A stretch of DNA of 64,000 bases from positions 1,674,001 to 1,738,000 of the forward strand of contig NC_019902.2 in NCBI RefSeq assembly GCF_000321415.2, written 5' to 3'. The translations under genes were made by a program, and so were the position numbers. Source of the stretch: Thioalkalivibrio nitratireducens DSM 14787 (GTDB lineage: Bacteria > Pseudomonadota > Gammaproteobacteria > Ectothiorhodospirales > Ectothiorhodospiraceae). Below, one piece after another: positions 22,898-32,693 of the stretch (its first letter is position 1; the number at the start of each line of letters is the position of its first letter). The notes beneath the pieces are model-generated. The model saw only the letters and a program-made list of their open reading frames with translations, was not told where the DNA came from and ran no database searches.

Positions 22898-24357
22898 TCA
22901 CCGTAGCAACGCTTCCGACAGGATCGCCTTCAGTTCGGCCCGGATGGCTGCCACCTCAGCCTCGGCGTTGTTCAGCGCCTCCAGCAGCTCCTCGGGGTCG
23001 CCGTGGTCTTCCTCGACGGTATGCGGATTCTTGATGTCGAGGTTGTAGCCGCGTGCCTTGATCTCCTCGGCCGTGACTTTCCAGGCGCGTTCGTTCTCCA
23101 CCCGGCCCTTGCGGCTGGGCCCGCCCCACCAAGCGGCGCAGTCGTCGAGGTGTTCCAGCCGGATGGGCCTGGTCATCGAGTAGGCTTTCTGACCCTCGGG
23201 AACCCGGTGCTCCCAGTACCAGATCGCCTCGGTGGGCGCGCCCTTTTCGAAGAACAGCAGGTTGGTGCCGATCGACGCATAGGGGCGGAACACGGAGTTC
23301 GGCAGACGCACGATGGTGTGCAGGTTGCACTCGGCCATCAGGTGTTCCTTGAGCCGCGTCTTCACGCCTTCGCCGAACAGCGTACCGTCGGGCAGGACAA
23401 CGGCGGCCCGGCCGCCGGACTTGAGCAGGCGGATGATCAGCGCGAGGAACAGGTCGGCGGTCTCGCGGGTGCGGAAATGCTGCGGGAAGTTGGACTCGAT
23501 GCCGTCCTCTTCGCGCCCGCCGAACGGCGGGTTGGTGAGCACGATGTCCACGCGCTCGTCCTTGCCCCAGGAGACGTAGGGGCGCGCCAGCGTGTTGTCG
23601 TGGCGCAGGAACGACGGATCCTCGATCCCGTGCAGCAGCATGTTGGTCACGGCGAGCATGTGCGGGAGCTGCTTCTTCTCCACCGCGCGCAGGCTCGCCT
23701 GCATCGTGGCCTCGTCTTCGGGGCGCTTCACGTACTGCTCGCGCATGTGGCGGATCGCGCAGGTGAGGAAGCCACCGGTGCCGCAGGCGGGGTCGAACAG
23801 CGTCTCGCCGGGTTTGGGATCGGTCATTCTCGCCATGAACGAGGTGACGGCGCGCGGCGTGTAGTACTCGCCCGCGTTGCCGGCCGATTGCAGGTCGTTC
23901 AGGATCTGCTCGTAGATGTCGCCGAAGTGCTGGCGCTCGGTCAGGTTGTTGAAGTCGATGCCGTTGATCCTGTTGACCACCTGCCGCATCAGCTGGCCGG
24001 ACTTCATGTAGTTGTAGGCGTCCTCGAACACCTCGCGGACCACGCGGCGGCGGTCGCCGGGCTGTGCTGTCGCGGGCAGGCTCTTCAGCGTGGGGAAGAG
24101 CGCATCGTTGACGAAGTCGAGCAGATCGTCGCCCGTGATGCCCTCGGGGTCCGCGGCCCAGGTCCGCCACTGGTAGGCTCGGGGATCGGCGAGCGGTAGC
24201 CGCCCGGGTTCAGCAGTTCGAGTTCCTGATCCTGGTCGTCGATGATCTTCAGGAAGAACATCCAGCAGAGCTGGCTGATGCGCTGGGCGTCGCCGTCGAC
24301 GCCGACGTCCTTGCGCATGATGTCCTGGATGGACTTGACGGTGGTGCGAGCGGACAT
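22898..24357 (-). pseudogene. hsdM: Type I restriction methyltransferase subunit, frameshifted
   Basis: The N terminus (MSARTTVKSIQDIMRKDVGVDG, then ISQLCWMFFLKIIDDQDQELELLNPGGYRSPIPE) starts at 24357. Near 24172-24185 one base is missing and the rest continues in another frame from AYQWRTWAADPEGITGDD to the end. The main part has AGEYYTPRAVTSFMARM, the SAM motif FDPACGTGGFL, and the catalytic NPPFGG. A sequencing error would restore a full HsdM of about 485 residues. No hsdS follows; MITE C and TA remnants lie there instead, and hsdR is only a tail, so the locus looks dead. Confidence 0.85.
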
Positions 24358-24360
24358 GGT

Positions 24361-24531
24361 TCAGGCGCTTTCCTGGTAGAGGGCGGATGGCAGTTCGTGC
24401 ACCGCGCGTTCGAACTCCTGCTTGCCGCCGAAGGCGTTGATCAGCTGGACGACGCTGCCCATGGTGCTGAACGGCGCGATCTTCAGCACGTTGGCATCGT
24501 CGAGGCTGAGCGGGCCTCCGGCTGATGGGTG
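24361..24531 (-). pseudogene. HsdR C-terminal tail
   Basis: The frame LSLDDANVLKIAPFSTMGSVVQLINAFGGKQEFERAVHELPSALYQESA ends at TGA three bases before the hsdM ATG. It matches the C-terminal region of EcoEI-type HsdR subunits. The helicase and nuclease parts are absent; unrelated sequence begins before the cytochrome gene. Confidence 0.6.
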
Positions 24532-24606
24532 GATCGTCGCGTCGATGCTCCTTCGTCCGAATCTGGCGTAGCATTGCCAACGCCGTTCAATCTCGGGGGA
24601 TAAGAG

Positions 24607-25137
24607 ATGTTCTCAAGGCGCCATCAGGCGGTTTTCGGTTCGGCGGCCATCGTTGCCGCCCTTGTGCTGGGCTCAGCGGCCTTTGGGCAGTCCGAACACC
24701 ACATGCACCATCACCTGCAGCACGGAGCCGTCGCTGCCATGGACCGCGGCCCTGCGCATGCCCCCGAGGACCTGCGGACGCTGGTCGAACTTCCCGACGA
24801 ACTCCGGCTGCACATGCTTGCGAACATGCGCGACCACCTGCTCGCGCTGCAGCAGATCCAGGAAGCGCTGGCCGGCGATGAGTTCGAAACGGCTGCGCAG
24901 ATCGCCGAGCAGCGCCTTGGCATGACCTCGCTCGAACGGCACGGTGCCCATGCCGTGGGACCGTTCATGCCCGAAGCGATGCGCATGACCGGCACCGAGA
25001 TGCACCGCGCGGCGAGCCAGTTCGCCGTGACCGTGAGCGACGCCTCCGCCACTGGCGACGTCAGGCCGGCGCTGGCAGACCTGGCAAGGGTCACTGCCCA
25101 ATGTGTCGCCTGCCACGAGGGATTCCGCGTGCAGTGA
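24607..25137 (+). CDS. Periplasmic c-type cytochrome, class II-like
   Basis: The 176-residue protein has a signal peptide (VFGSAAIVAALVLGSAAFG), a histidine-rich start (HHMHHHLQHG), a mostly helical body (MRDHLLALQQIQEALAGDEFETAAQIAEQRLG) and a single heme site CVACHEGF at the extreme C terminus. A C-terminal CxxCH on a four-helix body is the layout of cytochrome c' and c556. The His-rich segment could bind metal. It stands alone and points away from the hsd remnants. Confidence 0.8.
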   Translation: MFSRRHQAVFGSAAIVAALVLGSAAFGQSEHHMHHHLQHGAVAAMDRGPAHAPEDLRTLVELPDELRLHMLANMRDHLLALQQIQEALAGDEFETAAQIAEQRLGMTSLERHGAHAVGPFMPEAMRMTGTEMHRAASQFAVTVSDASATGDVRPALADLARVTAQCVACHEGFRVQ

Positions 25138-25315
25138 AATTGAAGGCCTGTACAGCACCGCCGGGCGTGATGTGGTGCTCAGAGGCATGCCGGATCAACA
25201 GCAGATCCTCACCCAGCGCCGCGTGCAGGCTATCGGGGCCATAGCGCATCACCGGCAGACCGCTGCAGCGCTCCGGACCACTCTCAACGAACACGGCCGG
25301 CGCGATCAGCGACAC
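25138..25315 (-). pseudogene. SAM-dependent methyltransferase, C-terminal fragment
   Basis: The frame (VFVESGPERCSGLPVMRYGPDSLHAALG, then LLLIRHASEHHITPGGAVQAF) matches the last part of small class I methyltransferases: GPxRCSGLPVxRY, HxxLGxxF, E.H.TPxGxxQxFxY. Nothing of the SAM-binding half is present, and the cystathionine gamma-synthase-like gene ends 8 bases away. Confidence 0.5.
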
Positions 25316-25322
25316 AACCCAG

Positions 25323-26507
25323 CTACCCTCGGGGAGCAGACAGCGCCTGCTCCAGATCGGCGATCAGGTCCTGCGCATCCTCCAGACCGACCGAAAGCCG
25401 GATCATCGAGCCGCTGATGCCCCGACGCTCCCGTTCGGCATCGCTCAGCCCGTGGTGGGTGGTGGTCACCGGCTGGGTCGCCAGGCTTTCCACGCCGCCC
25501 AGGCTCGGGGCAATTGCGAACAGTTGCAGGCGGTCGACGACGGCACTGGTCGCTGCGGTGTCACCGTCCACCTCGATCATCAGCATGCCGCCGAACCCGG
25601 ACATCTGTTCGGCCGCCACCGCATGCCCCGGGTGGCTGGCCAGGCCGGGATACAGCACCCGCCGGATACGCGGGTGCCGCTCCATCGCCTCGGCGATGGC
25701 CTGTGCATTCTGGTTCTGCTGCCACACCCGCACGACCAGGGTCCGGATGCTGCGTGCGAGCATCGCCGCAGTCTCCGGCGCCGGCGCGGTGCCGAGATTC
25801 TTGCGCCAGCCCGCCACCGGCGCGACAAACTCGGCTGGACCCATCAATGCGCCGGCGGTGAGGTCGCTGTGCCCGCCCAGGTACTTGGTGGCGCTGTGGA
25901 TCACGAAGTCCGCCCCCAGGACCAGCGGCTGCTGATTCACGGGCGAGGCGAAGGTGTTGTCGACCGCCAGCCGCGCGCCGTGGGCGTGCGCCTTGCGCGC
26001 GAGCGCCCGGATGTCGAAGATCTCGAGGACCGGATTGGTCGGCGTTTCCAGAAACACCAGTCCGTAGCCGTCGGCGAGCAGTTCATCCAGACGCTCCTGC
26101 TCGTCACCCAGCAGCAGGGCCGTGCGAATGCCCAGTTGCGGCAACTGGTCCGCCAGCAGTTCAAGCGTGCCACCGTAGGCGTCGCCCAGGCAAACGATGC
26201 CATTGCGGCCATGGGCCAGGAACAGCGCAGCCTCCGCGCCCATCCCGGAGCTGAAGGCGAGGGCCGCTTCGGCACCCTCCAGGCTGGCGAGCTTGGCCTC
26301 CAGGCTCTGGATCGTCGGGTTCAGACCGTAGCGCGTGTACAGACTGCCAGGCTTGACACCCTCCACCACGTCCAGCAGGGCGCGCGTCGAGGGAAAGGCG
26401 AAGGTCGTCGTCGTGTAGACCGGCGTATGCGGGCTGCCGTGGGCATCACGGGCCTCGCCCGCGTGCACGCAGCGCGTCGACAGCGCCGGTTGTGTCTTCG
26501 CGTTCAT
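25323..26507 (-). CDS. Cystathionine gamma-synthase / gamma-lyase family PLP enzyme
   Basis: A 394-residue trans-sulfuration enzyme (Cys/Met metabolism PLP family). It has VYTTTTFAFPS, the YTRYGLNPTIQSLEAKLASLEGAE substrate and PLP loop, FSSGMGA, ETPTNPVLEIFDI, VDNTFASPVNQQPL, the PLP lysine in HSATKYLGGHSDLTAG, and SLGGVESLATQPVTTTH. It could be MetB, MetC-like, methionine gamma-lyase or O-acetylhomoserine sulfhydrylase; sequence alone does not separate these. The ATG at 26507 begins the conserved part; a GGAG lies 12 bases upstream. Confidence 0.88.
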   Translation of the reverse strand: MNAKTQPALSTRCVHAGEARDAHGSPHTPVYTTTTFAFPSTRALLDVVEGVKPGSLYTRYGLNPTIQSLEAKLASLEGAEAALAFSSGMGAEAALFLAHGRNGIVCLGDAYGGTLELLADQLPQLGIRTALLLGDEQERLDELLADGYGLVFLETPTNPVLEIFDIRALARKAHAHGARLAVDNTFASPVNQQPLVLGADFVIHSATKYLGGHSDLTAGALMGPAEFVAPVAGWRKNLGTAPAPETAAMLARSIRTLVVRVWQQNQNAQAIAEAMERHPRIRRVLYPGLASHPGHAVAAEQMSGFGGMLMIEVDGDTAATSAVVDRLQLFAIAPSLGGVESLATQPVTTTHHGLSDAERERRGISGSMIRLSVGLEDAQDLIADLEQALSAPRG

Positions 26508-26661
26508 GGGTAAGGGGCTCCAGGGGAAAACGGGGTTTGAGGGTCGGCAGCGCGTGATCCCCAAGCCGGGGGGCCGGAGACCGCCCGTGCCGTGAATCTA
26601 CGGCATGCCAGCGACACGGGGGCGAAGTTGATTCCGCCCCCTGCCGCAAACCGATCCGGTC

Positions 26662-27165
26662 CTACATGATCGGAATCACCGCGTAGCCCTTGGCCTGGTA
26701 ACCGATCAGCGAGTTGAAGGTGTTGGCCACCGGTTCGACGCCAGGGATCAGGCTCGCGTTATCCACGCCCGACAAGCGCGTCGCAATGCCGCAGGCTTCG
26801 AAACGTACTCCGCGTTCCGAGAGATGGCCGACCCGTTCGGCCAAAGCCTGAGCGGCTTCGACCTGTTCGAGCGGGATTTTGCTCTCGTCGGCGGTGATGA
26901 AACGTACCGACGGACCGCGGAAGGCCACGATCAGGTCGGCTTCGACCCCATGCGCGGCGAGACCGTCCAGCGTCTCGTTCACGACATCGAGGATCACCAC
27001 CAGCGTCGAAGGATTGCCGAGGTTCACGTCGAAAATGGCCTTGCCTTCGGCCACGCCTTCCAGTGCGCGCTGGTCGGTCGGCTGGTCCGCGGCCACCATT
27101 CCGGGAAGCCACCAAAGCAGCATGAAAAACATGGCAAACGAATACCGTTGATTCAGTCGGTTCAT
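26662..27165 (-). CDS. Exported DsrE/F-like protein
   Basis: The 167-residue protein has a signal peptide (FAMFFMLLWWLPGMVAAD) and a DsrE/F-like alpha/beta domain: VILDVVNETLDGLAAHGVEADLIVAFRGPSVRFI, then ERVGHLSERGVRFEACGIATRLSGV with one cysteine at the expected strand end. Periplasmic members with this pattern accompany sulfur oxidation genes. GGAGGAG precedes the ATG. It faces away from the plus-strand DsrE cluster that follows; a shared promoter region lies between. Confidence 0.75.
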   Translation of the reverse strand: MNRLNQRYSFAMFFMLLWWLPGMVAADQPTDQRALEGVAEGKAIFDVNLGNPSTLVVILDVVNETLDGLAAHGVEADLIVAFRGPSVRFITADESKIPLEQVEAAQALAERVGHLSERGVRFEACGIATRLSGVDNASLIPGVEPVANTFNSLIGYQAKGYAVIPIM

Positions 27166-27689
27166 GGGTTTTCTCCTCCAGTGTGGGTCGACGGGAAATG
27201 GACCGCACAATGCTTCTTGGGCTCTTCGACGGATCCGGTCGCGGTCCAGCACCCGGAGCCCGGCCTTCTGTCTACTGCGCTCCGCGTTCGAGCGCACGCT
27301 GGTTCGCCTCGAAGCCCCCCGCTGCCTGACAGGACTTCTCCAACCCCTCGTCCAGGCTCATCTCTGAATTGGAAAGGAGTGGGTGCGTCGCGGGACCGGA
27401 AAACGCCTGGACACCCGGCGACCCGGGACGCCTGGTGGACACTACATCACCGGAGCCCGTTCCACAATGAGCATAATCAAACGATGATATGGGTTTCGGA
27501 CCCCTCCTCCTCACGGCCTGTGCAGAGCTGTACCGCGATACGTTCTCCTCCGGTGGCCATTACTCCTTGGGAGCAAAAAGAGGATGCACTTAGGAGAGTA
27601 CCTCCCATGGCGCCTGGCCTTTATCAAATCTTTGTTCTAGTGTTTGTGTCGTGGCCGAAACGCCCGCCAACCCATCCCGGAGGAGGAGG
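27166..27689. other. Divergent intergenic region, 524 bp
   Basis: The region separates the exported DsrE-like gene from the plus-strand sulfur operon and probably holds both promoters. No recognisable gene is present; a 29-codon minus-strand frame near 27360 has no ribosome binding site. The gap 28137-28360 further on holds a GC hairpin (CCCCCGCGCGGGGG) at about 28143-28156. Confidence 0.4.
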
Positions 27690-28136
27690 ATGACCATGAA
27701 CAAGCACATACGCCTGCTGTACCTCGCCGCCTTGCTGATTCCGCTGACGCTGGCCGCGGCCCCCTTCGCGTTCGCTGGCCCACCCGGAGCCACCGAGATC
27801 AATGGCCAGAAGGTCCTGACCCTGATCAGCCGGGACCCGCCGGGCGTTCGCTGCAACAACAACATCCAGGCGGCGGCTGAGCTGTCCAACCGCTACAAGA
27901 TCCCGGTCCAGATCGTTCCGGTGACCTTCGCCGGTCCGGACGCGAAAGCGCCGGCGGTCTATTACGGGAATGACCTGATCACCGCCGACGGCGACCCCGG
28001 CAACGGCACGGTCGATTTTTCGTCGCTTGCGGAGGTGCTGGAAGTTGTTGGCGCGCCCCGCCATGACAACGACGGCCTCCTGATGGCCATTCCGGATGCC
28101 TTCGAGCAACTGAAGGCGGCGATCCGGGTGCAATAG
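27690..28136 (+). CDS. Exported protein of unknown function, thioredoxin-like pattern
   Basis: The 148-residue protein has a signal peptide (LLYLAALLIPLTLAAAPFAFA), then a domain with VLTLISRDPPGVRCNNNIQAAAELSNRYKIPVQIVPV, KAPAVYYGNDLIT and a FSSLAEVLEVVGAP stretch. The spacing of a single cysteine, an IPV strand and a following proline-strand region recalls thioredoxin-fold proteins, but the family is not recognised. Two in-frame ATGs (27690 and 27696) follow a GGAGGAGGAGG run; both have acceptable spacing. It opens the DsrE/SQR-like/RND gene series. Confidence 0.65.
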   Translation: MTMNKHIRLLYLAALLIPLTLAAAPFAFAGPPGATEINGQKVLTLISRDPPGVRCNNNIQAAAELSNRYKIPVQIVPVTFAGPDAKAPAVYYGNDLITADGDPGNGTVDFSSLAEVLEVVGAPRHDNDGLLMAIPDAFEQLKAAIRVQ

Positions 28137-28360
28137 AACATTCCCCCGCGCGGGGGGCGTGGTTCCCGGCGGGTTGTCCATCACCAACCCGCCGGGGGCA
28201 TTCGCCAGCGGAAACCTGATCGGCCGAACAGCGCCTCTGAGCCGAGCCGCCGGATCCGCATCGCTCGACCCGGGATTCGGGCAACACCCCTGCCTCGGAG
28301 CCCAGAAGCAACGCGTCACCCGATCCCGCGGGACCGCGAAAAACAGGAAGAGAAGACACG

Positions 28361-28711
28361 ATGAAAGCACTGCTGATCCTGAACGATCCTCCGTATGGCA
28401 CCGAGCGCTCCTTCAACGGGCTGCGCCTGGCCGGCAATCTCGTAAAGCGGGAGGGCACGGAGGTCCGGGTATTCCTGATGGGAGATGCCGCCGCCTGCGC
28501 CAAGGCCGGACAGAAGGTGCCGCAGGGCTACTACAACCTTCAGCACATGATCTCGATCGTCACCCGCCGTGGCGGCGAGATCGGCGTCTGCGGCACCTGC
28601 ATGGACGCCCGGGGCATCACGGACGCCGAACTTGCCGACGGCACGCACCGCTCGACGATGGAGGAACTCACCGAGTGGACGCTCGACGCGGACCAGGTGC
28701 TGGTTTTCTAA
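28361..28711 (+). CDS. DsrE-family protein
   Basis: A 116-residue cytoplasmic DsrE/YchN-like protein: ALLILNDPPYGTERSFNGLRLAGNLVKREGTEVRVFLMGDAAACAKAG, then GYYNLQHMISIVTRRGGEIGVCGTCMDARGI and the ADQVLVF end. The VCGTCMDARG cysteines are at the position used for sulfur handling in this family. It precedes an SQR-like flavoprotein by 44 bases and is probably cotranscribed with it. Confidence 0.88.
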   Translation: MKALLILNDPPYGTERSFNGLRLAGNLVKREGTEVRVFLMGDAAACAKAGQKVPQGYYNLQHMISIVTRRGGEIGVCGTCMDARGITDAELADGTHRSTMEELTEWTLDADQVLVF

Positions 28712-28755
28712 AGCCCCTGTTCGTTGGGGCGAATGCACACCAACAGGAGTCCTCC

Positions 28756-29907
28756 ATGGCACGAACCGTCCTGATCCTCGGTGCCGGCATCGGCGGCATC
28801 GTTGCCGCGGAGCGACTGCGCCGCCGCCTGTCGAAGGAGCACCGGATCGTGCTGGTCGACCGCGAGCGGACGCATGTCTTCGCTCCGTCGCTGCTCTGGC
28901 TGATGACCGGGGACCGAAAGGCCGATGCAATCTCCCGCCCGTTGGCCCGTGTTCAGCGCAGGGGCGTCGACCTGATCACGGGCGAGATCGAGAGCATCGA
29001 TCCGACCGACCGGTCCGCCGTCGTTTCGGGCCGGACGCTTCGGGGCGATTTCCTGATCATTGCCCTCGGTGCGGAACTCGCGCCGGAGTCGGTCCCGGGA
29101 CTGTTCGAGGCCGGTCACAACTTCTACACACTGGCCGGTGCGGAAAGCCTGCGCACGGCACTCGAGTCATTCAGCCGAGGGCGCTTGATCGTGCTCACCG
29201 CCAGTCATCCGTACCGCTGCCCCGCTGCACCTTACGAGGCGGCGATGCTGATCGAGAACTCTTTGCGCCGCCGTGGCCTGCGCGAGCGGACGGATCTGCG
29301 TCTGTTCGCCGCCGAACCCAAACCGATGGGGGTGGCCGGTCCCGCAGTCTCGGCGGCGGTTCGCGCAATGATCGAGGCCAAGAGCATCGGCTATTTCCCG
29401 GACCACGTGATCCGCGAGGCCGACCCGGAGCAGCGACGGCTGCACTTCGGCAACGGCGTCGACGCCGATTTCGATCTGCTCGCCTATGTTCCGCCACACC
29501 GTGTGCCCAGGGTCGTTCAGCAGGCTGCAATGGCCCCCGAGGGTGGCTACGTGGCGGTGGACAAGCACACGCTGGAGACCCGCTGGGAACATGTGTACGC
29601 GCTAGGGGACGTCGCCGGAATTCCCCTGAGGCATGGCAAGCCCCTGCCGAAAGCCGGGGTGTTCGCGCATGGGCAGGCCGAGGTCGTCGCGGACAACATC
29701 GCTCACGCCATTGACGGCAAGGGCCGTGTCGCCCGGTTCGAGGGCCACGGCGCCTGTTTCGTCGAGGTCGGTGGCGGACGCGCCGGCATGGGCAAGGGCA
29801 ACTTCTATGCCGATCCCGCACCGGACGTACGCCTGCGGAGGCCGGCCTGGCACTGGCACATGGTCAAGATCCTGTTCGAGCAGTACTGGCTGCGGCGCTG
29901 GTTCTAG
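28756..29907 (+). CDS. SQR-like FAD oxidoreductase
   Basis: The 383-residue flavoprotein has the GAGIGGIVAAERL FAD-binding start, the LIIALGAELAPESVPG strand, and the second FAD loop YALGDVAGIPL. It resembles sulfide:quinone oxidoreductases and flavocytochrome c sulfide dehydrogenase flavoproteins (KTGYFTEXM-like region, W-rich amphipathic C terminus HWHMVKILFEQYWLRRWF for membrane contact). One cysteine sits in ASHPYRCPAAPYEAAM, at the redox-active position; a second is in GACFVEVG. The first cysteine of classical SQR is missing, so the enzyme may belong to a type with altered chemistry. CAGGAG lies seven bases before the ATG. Confidence 0.8.
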   Translation: MARTVLILGAGIGGIVAAERLRRRLSKEHRIVLVDRERTHVFAPSLLWLMTGDRKADAISRPLARVQRRGVDLITGEIESIDPTDRSAVVSGRTLRGDFLIIALGAELAPESVPGLFEAGHNFYTLAGAESLRTALESFSRGRLIVLTASHPYRCPAAPYEAAMLIENSLRRRGLRERTDLRLFAAEPKPMGVAGPAVSAAVRAMIEAKSIGYFPDHVIREADPEQRRLHFGNGVDADFDLLAYVPPHRVPRVVQQAAMAPEGGYVAVDKHTLETRWEHVYALGDVAGIPLRHGKPLPKAGVFAHGQAEVVADNIAHAIDGKGRVARFEGHGACFVEVGGGRAGMGKGNFYADPAPDVRLRRPAWHWHMVKILFEQYWLRRWF

Positions 29908-29962
29908 AGCCCTGTCACACGGGCCGGCGCATGGTCGGAACGCAACGCGGGAGGAAGCACCG

Positions 29963-32566
29963 ATGGGCAAGACACTGGCGGAATTCTCGATGCGTCATCG
30001 GCGCTGGGTCTTTGCGGCCCTGTTGCTGCTCGTGGGAATCACGGGCGCAATGATGCCGCTGATCCACATCGACACCGACCCCGAGAACATGCTCGAGGAC
30101 GCGCATCCGGCCCGGCTGCAGCATGCCGCGATCAAGGAGCGCTTCAACCTGCACGACCTGATCGTGGTCGGGGTGGTGAACGACCGGCATCCGGACGGCA
30201 TCTACAACCCCGATTCGCTGCATGCACTGCATGTGCTGACCCGCACCGCCGAGGGGATCGAGGGTGTGGTCGCGCGCGACGTGCTGTCGCTGGCCACGGT
30301 CGACAATGTCGAACAGGTGGCGCCGGGTACGATCCGCTTCGACTGGCTGATGGCGGAACCGCCAACCACGCGCGAAACCGCACTCGCGCTGCGTGCGGCC
30401 GTCGAGCGCCTGTCGATGGTCCACGGCACCCTGGTCTCCGAAGACGGACGCGCGGCCGGCATCTACGTGCCCATCGTCGACAAGAACGAGAGCCACCGCA
30501 TCGCCGGCGAGATCCAGGCGGCGATCGACACGCTGCATACTGCGGACGATTTCCACATCACCGGTCAGCCGGTTGCGCAGGACACCTTCGGCGTGAAGAT
30601 GTTCCAGCAGATGGCGATCTCCGCGCCGCTGGCCGGGCTGGTGATCTTCCTGCTGATGCTCTACTTCTTCCGCAGCGTCGCGCTGGTGATGGCCCCGATG
30701 CTGCTGGCGATGGCCACGGTGATCGCGACCATGGGCCTGCTGATCGGCGCGGGCTTCACCGTGCACATCATGAGCTCGATGATTCCGATCTTCCTGATGC
30801 CGATCGCGGTGGTGGCCTCGGTGCATGTGCTGTCGACGTTCTCCGACCGCTTCCGTGCGGGCGATGATCCCGAGGCGGTGATGGCCGACGTGATGGGCAC
30901 GCTGTTCAAGCCGGTGCTGTTCACCGCGCTGACCACCGCCGTCGCCTTCTCGTCGCTGATGCTCGCGCCCATCCCCCCCAGCCAGGTCTTCGGAGGCTTC
31001 GTGGCCCTGGGAGTTCTGCTGGCCATGGTGCTCACGCTGACCTTCGTTCCGGCCTACGTTGCGGCCCTGCCCAGGCCGGTCATCGAACGCATGGCGCGCC
31101 GTGTCGGGCGCCAGCAGGGCGCTGGAGAGCCACGCGGACGTTGCCTGCTGTGCGAGGCGCTCGCCGCGATGGGACATTTCGCGCGGCGGCATTCCGGGCC
31201 GGTGCTCGGCCTGTTCGTCGCCATGATGGCGCTCGCCGTGTTCGGCCTGACGCAGATCCAGATCAACGACAACCCGACCACCTGGTTCAAGGAGCATCAC
31301 CCGATCCGCATCGCCGACCGTGTCCTCAACGAGCATTTCGCCGGAACCTATGAGGCCTACCTCGTGCTGGAGCAACGGGCCGGCGCCGACCTGGAACCCG
31401 AACTGCTGCAGCGCGCAGGCCCGGTGATCCGCGAGGCCGCGCAAACCCGCCCCGGGCTCGACGCGGCGTGGCGTCTTGCGCTTGAAGAAGCCCGGTCCGA
31501 CGAGGCCACCGTGTCTCTCGACCGGCTGCTGTTCCTGCTCGAGGACCAGGCGGCCGCGGCGCAGGCCGAGGTCTGGGAACGGCTGATCGCGATCGCGGAG
31601 ACCGTGCAGAGCGAGTCGCTCTATTTCCAGAATCCCCAAGCGCTCGCCTACCTGGCGGCGCTGCAGGAACACCTCGAGGCCTCCGGCCATGTGGGCAAGA
31701 CCCATTCGCTGGCGGACCTGGTGCGCACCGTGTACCGCGAACTTGTCAGCGGCGAGCCCGAGGATTACCGCATTCCCGAGAGTGCGGCCGGCGTCGCCCA
31801 GGCGATCCTGAGCTTCCAGTCCTCGCACCGTCCCGAGGACCTCTGGCACTTCGCGTCCCCCGATTTCCGGGCGACCAGCATCTGGCTGCAGATCCCCCAG
31901 GGGGACAACCAGCACATGCAGCGGGTCGTCGAAGCGGCCGAGGCCTTCCTGGCGGCGAACCCCTTGCCGGATGGCGTGACGCTGGAGTGGGGCGGGCTGA
32001 CGTACATCAACCTCGTCTGGCAGGGCGAGATGGTCGTTGGTAAGTTGCACGCCCTGCTCTCGGCCTTCGCGGTCGTGCTGCTGATGATGGTCCTGCTGTT
32101 CCGCTCGCTGATCTACGGCGTGCTGGCGATGCTGCCGCTGACACTGACGATCGCGACCATCTACGGGGTGATGGGGCTGGTCGGCAAGGACTACGACATG
32201 CCGGTTGCCGTGCTCTCGTCGCTGAGTCTCGGGCTGTCGGTGGACTTCGCGATCCATTTCCTGCAGCGACTGCGCGTCGCGCTTGCGGAATCCGACGACT
32301 GGAGTGCAGCGCTCGACTACGTATTCACCGAACCGGGACGCGCGATCACCCGCAACGCCGTCGTGATCGGAGCCGGCTTCCTGCCGCTGCTGGCTGCACC
32401 GCTGCTGACCTACGTCACCGTGGGCGTGGTGATGGCCAGCATCATGATCGCGTCGACCGTGGTCACGCTGCTGATGCTGCCGGCCATTCTCCAGACCTGG
32501 CCACGGCTGTTCTTCGGCGCGCAGGCCGTGGCGACGCGCCCCATGGCGTCGTGGCGACTGCCGTGA
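29963..32566 (+). CDS. RND-superfamily (MMPL/HpnN-like) transporter
   Basis: The 867-residue inner-membrane protein has two repeats, each of one N-terminal transmembrane segment, a large periplasmic loop and five clustered helices (segments near residues 15-35 and 215-360, then near 415-440 and 690-850). The motif DAIHFLQR (here VDFAIHFLQRLRVA) and GLSLGLSVDF are typical of SSD/MMPL-type RND proteins that move lipids or hydrophobic compounds. It is followed by a LolA-like periplasmic protein and an outer-membrane barrel, together a plausible envelope-spanning lipid export or import path. GAGG precedes the ATG by about seven bases. Confidence 0.85.
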   Translation: MGKTLAEFSMRHRRWVFAALLLLVGITGAMMPLIHIDTDPENMLEDAHPARLQHAAIKERFNLHDLIVVGVVNDRHPDGIYNPDSLHALHVLTRTAEGIEGVVARDVLSLATVDNVEQVAPGTIRFDWLMAEPPTTRETALALRAAVERLSMVHGTLVSEDGRAAGIYVPIVDKNESHRIAGEIQAAIDTLHTADDFHITGQPVAQDTFGVKMFQQMAISAPLAGLVIFLLMLYFFRSVALVMAPMLLAMATVIATMGLLIGAGFTVHIMSSMIPIFLMPIAVVASVHVLSTFSDRFRAGDDPEAVMADVMGTLFKPVLFTALTTAVAFSSLMLAPIPPSQVFGGFVALGVLLAMVLTLTFVPAYVAALPRPVIERMARRVGRQQGAGEPRGRCLLCEALAAMGHFARRHSGPVLGLFVAMMALAVFGLTQIQINDNPTTWFKEHHPIRIADRVLNEHFAGTYEAYLVLEQRAGADLEPELLQRAGPVIREAAQTRPGLDAAWRLALEEARSDEATVSLDRLLFLLEDQAAAAQAEVWERLIAIAETVQSESLYFQNPQALAYLAALQEHLEASGHVGKTHSLADLVRTVYRELVSGEPEDYRIPESAAGVAQAILSFQSSHRPEDLWHFASPDFRATSIWLQIPQGDNQHMQRVVEAAEAFLAANPLPDGVTLEWGGLTYINLVWQGEMVVGKLHALLSAFAVVLLMMVLLFRSLIYGVLAMLPLTLTIATIYGVMGLVGKDYDMPVAVLSSLSLGLSVDFAIHFLQRLRVALAESDDWSAALDYVFTEPGRAITRNAVVIGAGFLPLLAAPLLTYVTVGVVMASIMIASTVVTLLMLPAILQTWPRLFFGAQAVATRPMASWRLP

Positions 32567-32693
32567 TCCGTTCCGCCGGCAGCACCCGTCGATCGAGACG
32601 CGGGGTTTCAATCGAGGCCGGGACGGCACGGATCCCGGTGGCCGACCCGCCGCATCCGCATTCATGGCGACACGCTTCAACGAGGTGCCAACG

